Position numbers and translations under genes: made by a program. A stretch of DNA of 64,000 nt. Source: [Clostridium] leptum DSM 753. Lineage in GTDB: Bacteria; Bacillota; Clostridia; Oscillospirales; Acutalibacteraceae. The stretch covers positions 26,124 to 90,123 of the forward strand of contig DS480341.1 in assembly GCA_000154345.1 (NCBI GenBank), written 5' to 3'. The notes beneath the pieces are model-generated. The model worked only from the letters and a program-made list of their open reading frames with translations. It did no database searches and was not told the DNA's origin. Below, piece by piece: positions 8,152 through 16,872 of this stretch (the stretch's first letter is position 1; the number at the start of each line of letters is the position of its first letter).

Positions 8152-9121
8152 GCAACGGGAGAAGCCTATTATCAGTATTGTCATCCCGGTTTATAACGTG
8201 GATATGTTCCTGAGAAAGGCTCTCCAATCGGTGGCGGATCAAACCTTTCAGAATTACGAGGCTATCATCGTAGATGACGGCTCCACTGACCGCTGCCCGG
8301 AAATTATCGCAAAATATGTGAGAAAATACTCTAACTTTAAATCTGTCCGCCAGGAAAACGCCGGTTTGTCCGCCGCGCGCAATACCGGACTGCGGCTGGC
8401 TCAGGGTGAGTTCATCGCTTTTATGGACAGCGACGACTATTATCAGCCCACCTTTCTGGAGGATATGTATAACGCGTGCGTGGCAAACGACTGCGATATT
8501 TCCTATTGCAGCTTCTATTTTTATTTTCCCTATAACGGCCTCCGCATTCCCTTGCCTTTTACCTGCAGAACCGCCGTTTATGAAAGCCGCCAGGCTTTGA
8601 ACCTGCTGATCCGGGACAAATCCATGCATCATTTCGCTTGGAATAAGCTTTACAAGCGCTCTCTATTTTTAGAGAACGATGTGACCTATACCCAGATGTA
8701 CTTTGAAGACGTAGCCACGTCTCCAAAGCTCTATTACCATGCCAAGCGGGTCGCCGTTACCAGCAAGCCCCTCTATAATTATACCCGCCGCCGCGGGAGT
8801 ATTTTAAAATCCATGAACGCGAAAAAAATCAACGATTTTATCCGTACCTTAGGCTATACACGGAATTTTTTGGAGGAGGCGGACGATTTCCGGGCGTTCC
8901 GGAAATCCTTTAATAAATTCGCCCGCCGCATGAAAATGGTCAACTGGTATTCTGTGCTCAGGCTTCACGTGATTACCCTGAATTTTAAGGGCATGTGGAA
9001 AAACATAAAGAATTCCAATCGGTCTATCCGGTATTTTATGAGTGAAGATTACCGTCCCCATAAGGGACAGCCCATCCTTCCTTTTCCCGTGATACAGCCG
9101 CAGAGACGCGGGTCAAAATAA
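8144..9121 (+). CDS. GT2 family glycosyltransferase, paralog 2
   Basis: This 325-residue GT-A enzyme parallels its upstream neighbour: VIPVYNVD (13-20), VDDGSTD (43-49), NAGLSAARN (72-80) and the metal site DSDD (95-98). I place the start at a TTG because GGAGG lies nine bases upstream (8130-8134), the resulting N-terminus lines up with the paralog, and the 8-base overlap with the preceding stop fits translational coupling. Longer in-frame starts at 8060 or 8123 lack a ribosome binding site. The tail is basic. The two enzymes may add successive sugars or act on different acceptors. Confidence 0.86.
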   Translation: MSEQREKPIISIVIPVYNVDMFLRKALQSVADQTFQNYEAIIVDDGSTDRCPEIIAKYVRKYSNFKSVRQENAGLSAARNTGLRLAQGEFIAFMDSDDYYQPTFLEDMYNACVANDCDISYCSFYFYFPYNGLRIPLPFTCRTAVYESRQALNLLIRDKSMHHFAWNKLYKRSLFLENDVTYTQMYFEDVATSPKLYYHAKRVAVTSKPLYNYTRRRGSILKSMNAKKINDFIRTLGYTRNFLEEADDFRAFRKSFNKFARRMKMVNWYSVLRLHVITLNFKGMWKNIKNSNRSIRYFMSEDYRPHKGQPILPFPVIQPQRRGSK

Positions 9122-9134
9122 AAAGGAGAGCTCC

Positions 9135-10247
9135 ATGAAAAAAAATCATGCCCTGGATTGGAAAAAGGTGTTTAACATCAGCCTTCTTTGCCTCTCCTTT
9201 GGCATGATTATTTATTTTTGCGTCAAAGACAACAATCTCGCAATTTTAATCCAATCCTTTTCGTCTCTGAATTTTTTCTGGCTCATTCCCGCTGTTCTTC
9301 TCATCGCAGGCGTATGGGCATTGGAAGCCCTGCTGTATCACCTTATCGTCAACAGCGTTTACCCTGGCCAATATTCCTGGAAAGAAGCGTTCCGGGTTAC
9401 CATGGTGGGGCAGTATTTCAGCGCTGTCACTCCCTTCGGCGTTGCGGGCCAGCCGATGCAGCTGGTCGCCCTGTCCCGCCAGGGGGTTTCCTCCGGCGTC
9501 GCGGTGTCAGTGGTAGTCCGCAAGTTCCTCATCTACCAAACCACCCTTTCCCTTTACTCCCTGGGGGTCATTTTATTAAAATCCAGCTTTTTCGAAAGCC
9601 AGATCCACGGCTTTCTGCCTTTGGCTCTTGTAGGCTTTTTAGCCCAGGCCGCCTCGGTGCTTCTGTTATTTTTGTTTTCCGTCAGCCGTACCTTCACCAC
9701 TAAGCTGATTCAGTTTTTTTTCTGGCTTCTTTCCAAGCTTCGTTTGGTAAAGCGGCCGGAAGAAAAAAGCAAACGGGTTCACGCACAGCTGGAATCCTAT
9801 TTAAACAACAATAAATCCATGAACCACAACTGGAAGCTTTCCCTTCAGCTCTATGGGCTGACCTTTTTGGAACTGACTGTTCTGTTTTCCGTTCCTTTTT
9901 TTCTATACAAAGCTTATCATAACCCAGGCGCTCCCTATTTCGATATGGTTTCCGCCCAGGCCTTTGTTACCATGATCGCCGCCTACACGCCTCTGCCCGG
10001 CGCCGCCGGAACCTCGGAGGGCAGCTTTTTGGTGCTGTTCAACCTGTTCTTTCAAGGGGAAACCGTCAAGCAGGCTATGCTCCTGTGGAGATTCATCACC
10101 TATTATTCTACCATCGTTGTCGGCATGTTCTTCGCTCGTTTAGGCAAAAAGGGGCCGGAACTGGCCCGTCCTGAGGAAGCTTCGGGCCTCGGCCAGGCTC
10201 CCGAGGGTGTTTCTGAGGCTCCCGCAAAAAAGGGATTGGTTCCTTAA
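9135..10247 (+). CDS. LPG-synthase transmembrane domain protein (UPF0104/YbhN-like), paralog 2
   Basis: The 370-residue membrane protein is the second UPF0104 paralog of the operon. It shares the MVGQYFSAVTPF stretch, the GQPMQ motif and the PLPGAAGTSEGS stretch with the protein at 6080-7117. It differs in a 25-residue charged, Gly/Pro/Glu-rich C-terminal tail that should be cytoplasmic. An AAAAGGAGAG ribosome binding site precedes the ATG by six bases, 13 bases after the GT2 stop. The order membrane-GT2-GT2-membrane looks like duplication of a membrane-plus-GT2 pair. It lacks the aminoacyl-transferase half of MprF, so lysinylation of lipids by this protein alone is not expected. Confidence 0.85.
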   Translation: MKKNHALDWKKVFNISLLCLSFGMIIYFCVKDNNLAILIQSFSSLNFFWLIPAVLLIAGVWALEALLYHLIVNSVYPGQYSWKEAFRVTMVGQYFSAVTPFGVAGQPMQLVALSRQGVSSGVAVSVVVRKFLIYQTTLSLYSLGVILLKSSFFESQIHGFLPLALVGFLAQAASVLLLFLFSVSRTFTTKLIQFFFWLLSKLRLVKRPEEKSKRVHAQLESYLNNNKSMNHNWKLSLQLYGLTFLELTVLFSVPFFLYKAYHNPGAPYFDMVSAQAFVTMIAAYTPLPGAAGTSEGSFLVLFNLFFQGETVKQAMLLWRFITYYSTIVVGMFFARLGKKGPELARPEEASGLGQAPEGVSEAPAKKGLVP

Positions 10248-10390
10248 GCCGACTGGTTTTCCTATCCATGTCAGCGGTCCCTATCATAGGAAGGGCCTTT
10301 GCGTTTCCTTGATCACCATTTTTTGGGGGCTTCCCCATTGATTCATCCAAGCTTCTCAAGAACCTTTAAACTGAAACCGAAATTCAAAAA

Positions 10391-10423
10391 GCGGGAGGTG
10401 TTTTTGCGCCTCCTGCCTTTTTG
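10391..10423. terminator. Bidirectional terminator between convergent genes
   Basis: A 10-bp stem (10391-10400 with 10407-10416, two G-T pairs) with a TTTTTG loop has runs of T or A on either side. It lies between the plus-strand envelope operon and the minus-strand symporter gene, and can serve both. Confidence 0.75.
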
Positions 10424-10456
10424 TAAAAGCTTCAGACGCGGGCTGATAAAAAACCC

Positions 10457-11830
10457 CTACGGCAAGCTGCTTTTAGCGCCGCCTTTCACAAGCCGGTGTT
10501 TTTTCATTTCCTCAAACACCTCTCTGGACAGCAGGGCCAAGGCGATCATGTTCGGAATCGCCATCAGGCCGTTGAAGGTATCCGCCGCTTTCCAAACGGA
10601 ATCCAGGCTCAGCATACAGCCCAAGGCGGCGCAAACGGCGTAAAGGAACCGATAAATCGGAATCAGCCGCTCGCCTGCCAAATATTCCAGGCTTTTCTCC
10701 CCATAGTAGGACCAGCTTACCAGAGTGGCAAAGGCGAACATGACGATGGACACCGCCACAAACACTCCTCCCATTTTCCCGAACACGCTGGAAAACGCCT
10801 GCGTGCTCAGGGCTACACCGGTGAGGCCGGAATCCAACACTCCGGACGCCAGAATACACAGGGCCGTCACCGTACAGCCCACGATGGTATCGGCAAACAC
10901 CTGAAAAATGCCCCACATTCCTTGTTTTATCCCGTCGCCCTCCTCAGCGGCCGCGTAAATGATCGGCGCGCTGCCCAGGCCCGCCTCATTGGAAAAGGTT
11001 CCTTTGGAAATCCCCTGGATGACAGCGGCAGAGGCAAAGCCCGCGCCGCCGCCCGCCGCCGCTTTAAATTGAAACGCCTCATGAAAAACAGCTTCAAACA
11101 CCTGAGGCAGTCTGCCGCCGTGGACCACGATGACCACCAGACAGCCAATTAAATAAAATACACTCATAAAGGGCACAATCTTTTCCGTAAACCCGGCTAT
11201 CCTTTTTAGGCCGCCCAGGATAATCACTCCCACCAACAGGGCCAGCGCCGTTCCCGTAGCCCAGTGTGGAACCGAAAATCCAGCCTCCATGGCTCCGGCA
11301 ATGGAATTGGCCTGGGTCATGTTGCCCATCCCAAAAGAGGAAAAAATACAGGCAACTGAAAACAGGCCCGCCAAAAAGCGGCTGCGAAGCCCTTTCGAGA
11401 GATAATACATCGGGCCTCCCACCCACTCGCCTTTTTTGTTTTTTTGCCGGTAGCGGCAGCCAAGGACATTCTCTCCGAAAATAGTCATCATCCCAAACAG
11501 GGCCGCCACCCACATCCAAAAAATCGCGCCCGGTCCACCGATCGCCAAAGCCGCCGCCACCCCTACGATATTCCCCGTTCCCATAGCTCCGGCCAAAGCC
11601 GCGGTCATAGCCTGGAAGGAAGAAATTCCCTTCCTTCCTGTTTCCGCAGCCGCGGCCCTCTCTGGTTTGCGGAAAAAGCTGCCCGCCGTCTCTTTCCACC
11701 AGAGCCTCAGCCTGCGGAATGGGAAAAAACGGGATCTGGCGGTATAATAAATCCCGATGAGCAGCAGCGCTCCCAGAGTAGCCGGGCCCCACACCAGCCG
11801 GTTGACCCAATCTCCAATTTGCTCCAGCAT
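10457..11830 (-). CDS. Alanine/glycine:cation symporter (AGCS family)
   Basis: This 457-residue secondary transporter couples uptake of alanine or glycine to sodium (or proton) entry. About eleven hydrophobic segments are present. The family signature region GTGNIVGVA is at 84-92, followed by GGPGAIFWMW, and a second family region reads GGGAGFASAAVIQGISKG. Length is normal for AlsT/DagA-type proteins (about 450). The ATG is preceded by GGAAGGGGG, but that site lies inside the descending arm of a strong hairpin (11833-11878), an unusual arrangement described under findings. It lies 104 bases downstream of the ABC exporter operon. A sodium-driven amino-acid carrier fits an organism that also has biotin-dependent carboxyltransferases. 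Confidence 0.9.
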   Translation of the reverse strand: MLEQIGDWVNRLVWGPATLGALLLIGIYYTARSRFFPFRRLRLWWKETAGSFFRKPERAAAAETGRKGISSFQAMTAALAGAMGTGNIVGVAAALAIGGPGAIFWMWVAALFGMMTIFGENVLGCRYRQKNKKGEWVGGPMYYLSKGLRSRFLAGLFSVACIFSSFGMGNMTQANSIAGAMEAGFSVPHWATGTALALLVGVIILGGLKRIAGFTEKIVPFMSVFYLIGCLVVIVVHGGRLPQVFEAVFHEAFQFKAAAGGGAGFASAAVIQGISKGTFSNEAGLGSAPIIYAAAEEGDGIKQGMWGIFQVFADTIVGCTVTALCILASGVLDSGLTGVALSTQAFSSVFGKMGGVFVAVSIVMFAFATLVSWSYYGEKSLEYLAGERLIPIYRFLYAVCAALGCMLSLDSVWKAADTFNGLMAIPNMIALALLSREVFEEMKKHRLVKGGAKSSLP

Positions 11831-11832
11831 AA

Positions 11833-11878
11833 AAAGCCCCCTTCCTGTCCCATTACTATGAGGACGGAAAGGGGCTTT
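11833..11878 (-). terminator. Hairpin with U-run that also contains the symporter ribosome binding site
   Basis: AAAGCCCC (11833-11840) pairs with GGGGCTTT (11871-11878), with a further partly paired inner segment (TTCC/GGAA and GTCC/GGAC). On the minus strand it ends in CTTTTT and the ATG of the symporter follows within 3 bases. The GGAAGGGGG ribosome binding site is part of the stem. Confidence 0.65.
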
Positions 11879-11885
11879 ATGCGCT

Positions 11886-11935
11886 AAAAAGGCTCCGGGC
11901 TCCCGCTTCGGGAGCGGATAAACTGAAAGGGGAGC
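11886..11935 (-). terminator. Terminator of the ABC exporter operon
   Basis: A strong inner hairpin, GCTCCCG (11899-11905) with CGGGAGC (11909-11915), sits inside an outer GCTCC/GGAGC pairing (11931-11935 with 11892-11896). On the minus strand a CTTTTT run follows. It begins right at the stop codon of the gene at 11935. Confidence 0.6.
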
Positions 11936-13677
11936 TATTCCGCTTTCACAAACTGGCTGTTGTAAAGGCGGCAGTAGAAGCCTCCCCGGTCCAGAAGCTC
12001 CTGATGGCTTCCCTGCTCGATAATATTTCCCTGGTTCATCACCAGGATCACATCGGCGTTTTTGATGGTGGACAAACGGTGCGCCACGATGAAGCTGGTA
12101 CGCCCCTCCATCATCCTGTCAAAGGCTTTCTGCACCCGGATTTCCGTCAGAGTATCGATGGAGCTGGTGGCCTCGTCCAGGATCAGCATCGGCGGATCCA
12201 CCAGCATCACCCGGGCAATACTAAGAAGCTGCTTCTGGCCTTGAGACAGATTTCCGCCATCCTCGCTGATCAAAGTGTCATAGCCCTGGGGCATTCTGCG
12301 GATAAAGCCGTCGGCATAGGCCGCCTTCGCCGCCGCCCGGATTTCTTCCATCGTGGCGTTTGGCTTGCCGTAGGCGATATTTTCCCGTACTGTGGCGGAA
12401 TACAGCCAGGTATCCTGGAGCACCATGCCGAAAAGCCGGCGCAGGCTGTCCCTGGTCATCTCCTTGACCGGAACACCGTCAACGCTGATCTCACCCTGAT
12501 TGACGTCATAGAACCGCATAAGCAGGTTGATCATGGTAGTCTTTCCGCAGCCCGTGGGGCCGACGATGGCAATTCTCTGCCCCGGCTTGGTTTCCAGATT
12601 AAAATTCTCAATCAACTTCTGATCCTTGCGATAGGCAAAAGAAACATGGTCTATCCTTACCCGGCCCTCACAGCTTTTCACTGTCTTGGCGTCCGGGGCA
12701 TCCGGAGCTTCTTCCGGCTGATCCAGCAAGGCGAACACCCGGCCCGCCGACGAGAAAGCTGTTTGCAGCTGGGTAATCACCCCGGTAACCTCATTGAATG
12801 GCTTGGTATATTGATTCGCGTAGGTCAAAAAGGAGGAGACACCGCCTACGCTCAGATTGCCGTTGATAACGGAAATCGCTCCTACTACCCCGGCGGCGGC
12901 GTACACGATGCCATTGACGAACCGGGTGCTGGGATTGGAAAGGGATGAGAAAAACTGGGCCTTCTGCCCGCATTTGTAAAGCCGGGCGTTGATCTCCTGA
13001 AATTTCTCCTCAGCCCGCTCCTCATAGGAAAACGCCTTGACCACTTTCTGGCTGCCCAGCATTTCTTCGACGCAGCCTCCCAGCTCGCCCTGGGTCTTGG
13101 TCTGTTCCTTGAACATCTTGTTGGAGCTTTTGGCCACGAACACCGCCACAAATAAGGATAAGGGCGTCACCAGCACTACCACCAGGGCGATCAGAGGATT
13201 GATCCCCAGCATAAAGCACAGGGTTCCCACAATGGTGACCACACCGGTAAACAGCTGGGTCAAGCCTTGCAGCAGGCCGTCGGAGATAAAGTCGATGTCG
13301 TTAATCAGCCGGTTGATGATGTCCCCGTGGGGATTGCCGTCAATATATTTCAGAGGCACCTGGTGAAGCTTTCCAAAGGCCTCCTGCCTTAGATCATTCA
13401 CCGTGTAATAGGTTACCTTATTGGTACATAATGTCATCAGCCACTGGAACACCGCCGCCAAAGCCACGGTGATCCCCAGCAGGATCAGATATTTTAACGT
13501 CTCGGGAAAATTCACCTGGCCCGGCCCCACAATTTGGTCGATGGCCTTACCAATCAGCACCGGACCAAGAAGAGTCAGGGCAATGCTGGCAACGGCGCAC
13601 AGAAGGCCGCCGATCAAATAGCCCGCATAGGGTCTGGCATACTGAAACAGCCGCTTTAAAATCTCCTTGGGAGTCAT
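11935..13677 (-). CDS. Heterodimeric ABC exporter, subunit with consensus catalytic glutamate
   Basis: This 580-residue half-transporter has six membrane segments in the first 310 residues and one nucleotide-binding domain. Walker A GPTGCGKT is at 373-380, LILDE at 498-502 with the catalytic glutamate E502, and the switch histidine at H533. The signature is the unusual LSQGQ (477-481). This matches the canonical half of asymmetric exporters such as TM287/288 and BmrCD: the altered signature belongs to the degenerate ATP site completed by the partner encoded just upstream. The genes overlap by 4 bases (ATGA). The substrate is unknown; multidrug export is the usual role. A terminator follows the stop. 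Confidence 0.9.
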   Translation of the reverse strand: MTPKEILKRLFQYARPYAGYLIGGLLCAVASIALTLLGPVLIGKAIDQIVGPGQVNFPETLKYLILLGITVALAAVFQWLMTLCTNKVTYYTVNDLRQEAFGKLHQVPLKYIDGNPHGDIINRLINDIDFISDGLLQGLTQLFTGVVTIVGTLCFMLGINPLIALVVVLVTPLSLFVAVFVAKSSNKMFKEQTKTQGELGGCVEEMLGSQKVVKAFSYEERAEEKFQEINARLYKCGQKAQFFSSLSNPSTRFVNGIVYAAAGVVGAISVINGNLSVGGVSSFLTYANQYTKPFNEVTGVITQLQTAFSSAGRVFALLDQPEEAPDAPDAKTVKSCEGRVRIDHVSFAYRKDQKLIENFNLETKPGQRIAIVGPTGCGKTTMINLLMRFYDVNQGEISVDGVPVKEMTRDSLRRLFGMVLQDTWLYSATVRENIAYGKPNATMEEIRAAAKAAYADGFIRRMPQGYDTLISEDGGNLSQGQKQLLSIARVMLVDPPMLILDEATSSIDTLTEIRVQKAFDRMMEGRTSFIVAHRLSTIKNADVILVMNQGNIIEQGSHQELLDRGGFYCRLYNSQFVKAE

Positions 13678-15413
13678 GCGCCCACCTCCTCGCTGCTAAG
13701 CTGGGACAGACAGATTTCCCGGTAGGTCTCGCAGGTACTCATAAGCTGCTGATGGGTGCCGATTCCCGCCACCCTGCCGTCGTCCAGCACCACGATCTGG
13801 TTCGCGTTCCGTATGGTACTGGCCCGCTGGGATACAAGGATCACCGTCATATTTTTTGTTTCCCTGCGGATAGCCTGCCTGAGCGCCGCGTCGGTCGCAA
13901 AATCCAGGGCGCTGGCGCTGTCATCCAAAATCAAAAGCTCCGGCTCTCCTACCAGCGCCCTGGCGATGGTCAGCCGCTGCTTCTGGCCGCCGGAAAGGTT
14001 CTTCCCTCCCTGATCGATAACGGCATCGTATTTTTCCGGCAGGGCGTCTACAAATTCCGAGGCCTGGGCAATGGATAAAGCCCGGGCGATCTCCTCATCA
14101 GTGGCGTTTTCCTTGCGCCACTGCAGATTCTCCCGGATCGTGCCGGAAAACAGGGTCGCCTTTTGCGGCACCAGGCCGATCTGGGTCCGAAGCTGCTCAA
14201 AGGGATATTCCTTTACGTTTACGCCATCCACGAGCACAGCTCCCTTAGTAGCCTCATAAAATCGCGGGATCAGGTTGATCAGAGTAGATTTTCCCGAACC
14301 TGTTCCGCCGATGATGCCGATGGTTTCTCCCCGGCGGATCTGGAGCTGGATATCCTCCAGGGAATATTCGTCAGAGCCGGCGTAGGCAAAGCTGACGTTT
14401 TGAAATTCCACCTTGGGGGTATCTGCCTTAAGCGGCACATTCACAGGCTTTTCAGCAGTTTCCACGATGGAAGGCATCGTTTCCAGCACCTCGTTGATTC
14501 TGGCGGCGGAGGCGGAAGCCTTTGTAAACAGCACCACCAGGTTTGCAATGACGATCATAGCCAGCAGAATCTGATTAATATAGTTGACAAAGGCGATGAT
14601 CTCGCCCTGGGAAAGATCGCCGATCTGTACCCGCCGGCCTCCGTACCACACAATCCCGATGATGGCGATATTCAAAATCACCGTGGTAGCCGGGTTCAGC
14701 AGCGCTGAAATCTTTCCCACACGGATAGCGGTTTTAGATAGGTCGTCGCTGGCCTGTTGGAACCGCTCCTTCTCGCTTTCCTGCTTGCTGAAGGCCCGGA
14801 TCACCCGCGCGCCGCTTAGATTTTCCCGGGAGATCAAAGAAATCCTGTCCAGCTTTTTCTGGATTCCCCTGTAGAATGGGATGCTTCGGTTCATTACTAA
14901 AAAGATGACTCCCGCCAAAAACGGCGCGGCCACCAAGAAAATCAACGACATTTTTAGGTCGAGGAGCATCGCCATCACAATGGCGCCGGCAGCCAGAAAC
15001 GGAGCCCGGATCACCAAACGGATCAGCATGGCCACAGCCTGCTGCATTTGGTTCACATCATTGGTCAAGCGGGTAATCAGGGACGGCGTGCCGAACTTAT
15101 CCACCTCGGCGTAGGAGAAGGTATTGATGTGGCGAAACAGCTTGTTCCGCAGCTCCGTGCCGAATCCCTGGGAGGCGATGGAGGCGAAATACTGACACAC
15201 CAGCGTCGAGCACAGGCCCACCACGCCCAGCAGAAGCAGCAGTCCGCCCATTCTCCAGATATAGGGGCCGTCGTTGTTCTTTACGCCGATGTCAATAATA
15301 TTAGCCATCACCAAGGGTACGATCAGCTCAAAAACCGCCTCGATCAGCTTAAAAATCGGGCCGGCGATGACCTGCTTCTTATAGGGCTTTAAAAATCGGG
15401 CTAATTTAAACAT
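13674..15413 (-). CDS. Heterodimeric ABC exporter, subunit with degenerate ATPase site
   Basis: The 579-residue half-transporter has six membrane segments followed by a nucleotide-binding domain with Walker A GGTGSGKS (369-376) and a normal LSGGQ (473-477). Two catalytic residues are changed: the Walker B glutamate is Asp (LLILDD, D498) and the switch histidine is Gln (VSQR, Q529). These are exactly the substitutions expected in the degenerate subunit of heterodimeric exporters, so the pair probably hydrolyses ATP mainly at one site. The gene is first in the pair. The ATG has GAGG about 10 bases upstream. A 183-base leader with a hairpin at 15487-15536 separates it from degV. Confidence 0.9.
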   Translation of the reverse strand: MFKLARFLKPYKKQVIAGPIFKLIEAVFELIVPLVMANIIDIGVKNNDGPYIWRMGGLLLLLGVVGLCSTLVCQYFASIASQGFGTELRNKLFRHINTFSYAEVDKFGTPSLITRLTNDVNQMQQAVAMLIRLVIRAPFLAAGAIVMAMLLDLKMSLIFLVAAPFLAGVIFLVMNRSIPFYRGIQKKLDRISLISRENLSGARVIRAFSKQESEKERFQQASDDLSKTAIRVGKISALLNPATTVILNIAIIGIVWYGGRRVQIGDLSQGEIIAFVNYINQILLAMIVIANLVVLFTKASASAARINEVLETMPSIVETAEKPVNVPLKADTPKVEFQNVSFAYAGSDEYSLEDIQLQIRRGETIGIIGGTGSGKSTLINLIPRFYEATKGAVLVDGVNVKEYPFEQLRTQIGLVPQKATLFSGTIRENLQWRKENATDEEIARALSIAQASEFVDALPEKYDAVIDQGGKNLSGGQKQRLTIARALVGEPELLILDDSASALDFATDAALRQAIRRETKNMTVILVSQRASTIRNANQIVVLDDGRVAGIGTHQQLMSTCETYREICLSQLSSEEVGA

Positions 15414-15486
15414 ACTGGTTCCTCGCGTTCTATGAGAAAATCTTTTGTTTTCGCGTTCTCAGATATTCCCGCGCTTTCAGACAAAA

Positions 15487-15536
15487 GGAGACGGCCTCAA
15501 GAACAGGCTTCCGCCCTGCCCCTGTACTCCGTCTCC
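15487..15536 (-). terminator. Hairpin between degV and the ABC exporter operon
   Basis: GGAGACGG (15487-15494) pairs with CCGTCTCC (15529-15536) around an inner ACAGG/CCTGT stem. On the minus strand the stem is followed by TTTTG. It can terminate degV transcription or act as an attenuator in the exporter leader. Confidence 0.55.
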
Positions 15537-15596
15537 CGATGCTCTTTTATGGAGCTATGGAGGGGTTCCTTTTTCCTTAGAGACTCCCTCGGTTTC

Positions 15597-16469
15597 TTAC
15601 CGCTTGCTGCCTAAGAAAAACAGCGCCATGGTACCGGGGCCGGAATGAGCGCCGATCACCGGACCGATGGGATTGATATAGATTTCCTTCGGCTTGAATT
15701 TTGCCTTGACCTGATCAGCCACATATTTGGCATCCGCCTCGCTGTCCCCATGACTGATGAAAATCACCTGCTCCTTTGGGTTGATGGCAGTCTGAGCCAT
15801 ATGGTCCACCAGGGCGTCCAGAGACGCCTTCCTGCCCCTTACCTTGCCCATGGGGATCAGATGGCCTTCGTCATCCACATGGAGAACCGGCTTGATATTC
15901 AGCATAGTGCCAAAGAAGGCTGTAGCCGGAGACACCCGTCCGCCCCGCTTCAGGTGGTTCAGGTCATCCACGGTAAACCAATGGCACAGGTTCAGCTTAT
16001 TCTCTTCCAGCCATTGAATCACCTGGTCGATGGATTTTCCCTTTTTCTTTTCCTGTACCGCGTGGTAGACATACAGCCCCTGTCCCAAGGAGGCGCAGAG
16101 GGAATCCACTACCTCGACCCGGTTATCCGGATATTTCGCCTGAAGCTCCTGAGCCGCTACCTTAGCGGAATTGCAGGAGCCGGACAAGCCGGAAGAAAAG
16201 GCGATATAGAGGACATCCCTGCCATGCTTCAGCACTTCCTCGAAATAATCCGTATAGCGGTGCACCGTTACCTGGCTGGTGGTCGCACTCTCCCCCTCCC
16301 GGACAATGCGGTAAAATTCCTTGGTGGAAATCTCTCTTTCGTCGGGATAATTGAAATAGCTTTTCCCTTTCAGCTGAAATTCCAGCGGAATAACGCCTAC
16401 CCCTAATTCCTCCACCATTTTAGGAGAAAGGTCGCAGGCGGAATCCGTAATAATAATATAATCTCTCAA
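15597..16469 (-). CDS. DegV family fatty-acid-binding protein
   Basis: The 290-residue cytosolic protein has the DegV fold: an N-terminal IITDSACDL segment, the mid-sequence FSSGLSGSCNSA with the fatty-acid-contacting serines, and a C-terminal IGPVIGAHSGPGT stretch. In characterised relatives (FakB) the protein presents bound fatty acids to the kinase FakA; whether this copy does is not shown, since no fakA is in the window. I chose a TTG start at 16469 because GAGGG lies eight bases upstream and the N-terminus then matches the family. An in-frame GTG at 16484 has no ribosome binding site. Length is normal (about 280-290). Confidence 0.88.
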   Translation of the reverse strand: MRDYIIITDSACDLSPKMVEELGVGVIPLEFQLKGKSYFNYPDEREISTKEFYRIVREGESATTSQVTVHRYTDYFEEVLKHGRDVLYIAFSSGLSGSCNSAKVAAQELQAKYPDNRVEVVDSLCASLGQGLYVYHAVQEKKKGKSIDQVIQWLEENKLNLCHWFTVDDLNHLKRGGRVSPATAFFGTMLNIKPVLHVDDEGHLIPMGKVRGRKASLDALVDHMAQTAINPKEQVIFISHGDSEADAKYVADQVKAKFKPKEIYINPIGPVIGAHSGPGTMALFFLGSKR

Positions 16470-16751
16470 CGTAAAAGCCCTCACTTTCGTAAGCTGACCG
16501 GTAGAAACAAAACCTTTCTAGAAACGTTTTAAGCCGGTTTATGTTATTTATTATACCCTATCCTCTAAATTTTGGGAAGAGGTATGCCTGCTAATTTTTG
16601 GTTTTTTCCGCTAAAGCTCATAAAACGGCCGATTTTAAACTATATATATCCTAGATTGCCCGCCATTGAGAAGAATTTTCAAAGGGGGATCGGGAAGCAG
16701 GCGGATATAGGTCAGCGAAAGCTGACGCCTCCTGCCCTGCCGGGTACGAAA

Positions 16752-16774
16752 GCGCCGCGAAAACACCGCGGCGC
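16752..16774. repeat. Perfect hairpin without T run upstream of spoVB
   Basis: GCGCCGCG (16752-16759) pairs with CGCGGCGC (16767-16774). It lies about 100 bases before the spoVB start and lacks a clear T run on either strand, so it may be a leader hairpin or a weak terminator. Confidence 0.4.
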
Positions 16775-16872
16775 TTAACCTGTTCTCGAAAAAGAAACTT
16801 TTCGTAACAGCCGGCGAAAGCTCTAAATGAAATTCCGGGCGTATTCGGTCAAAACCATGCGAGGAGGTCACT

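Noticed and set aside
11831..11934. Glycine riboswitch before the alanine/glycine symporter
   Set aside because: The conserved glycine aptamer cores are absent from the 104-base spacer; only stacked hairpins are seen.
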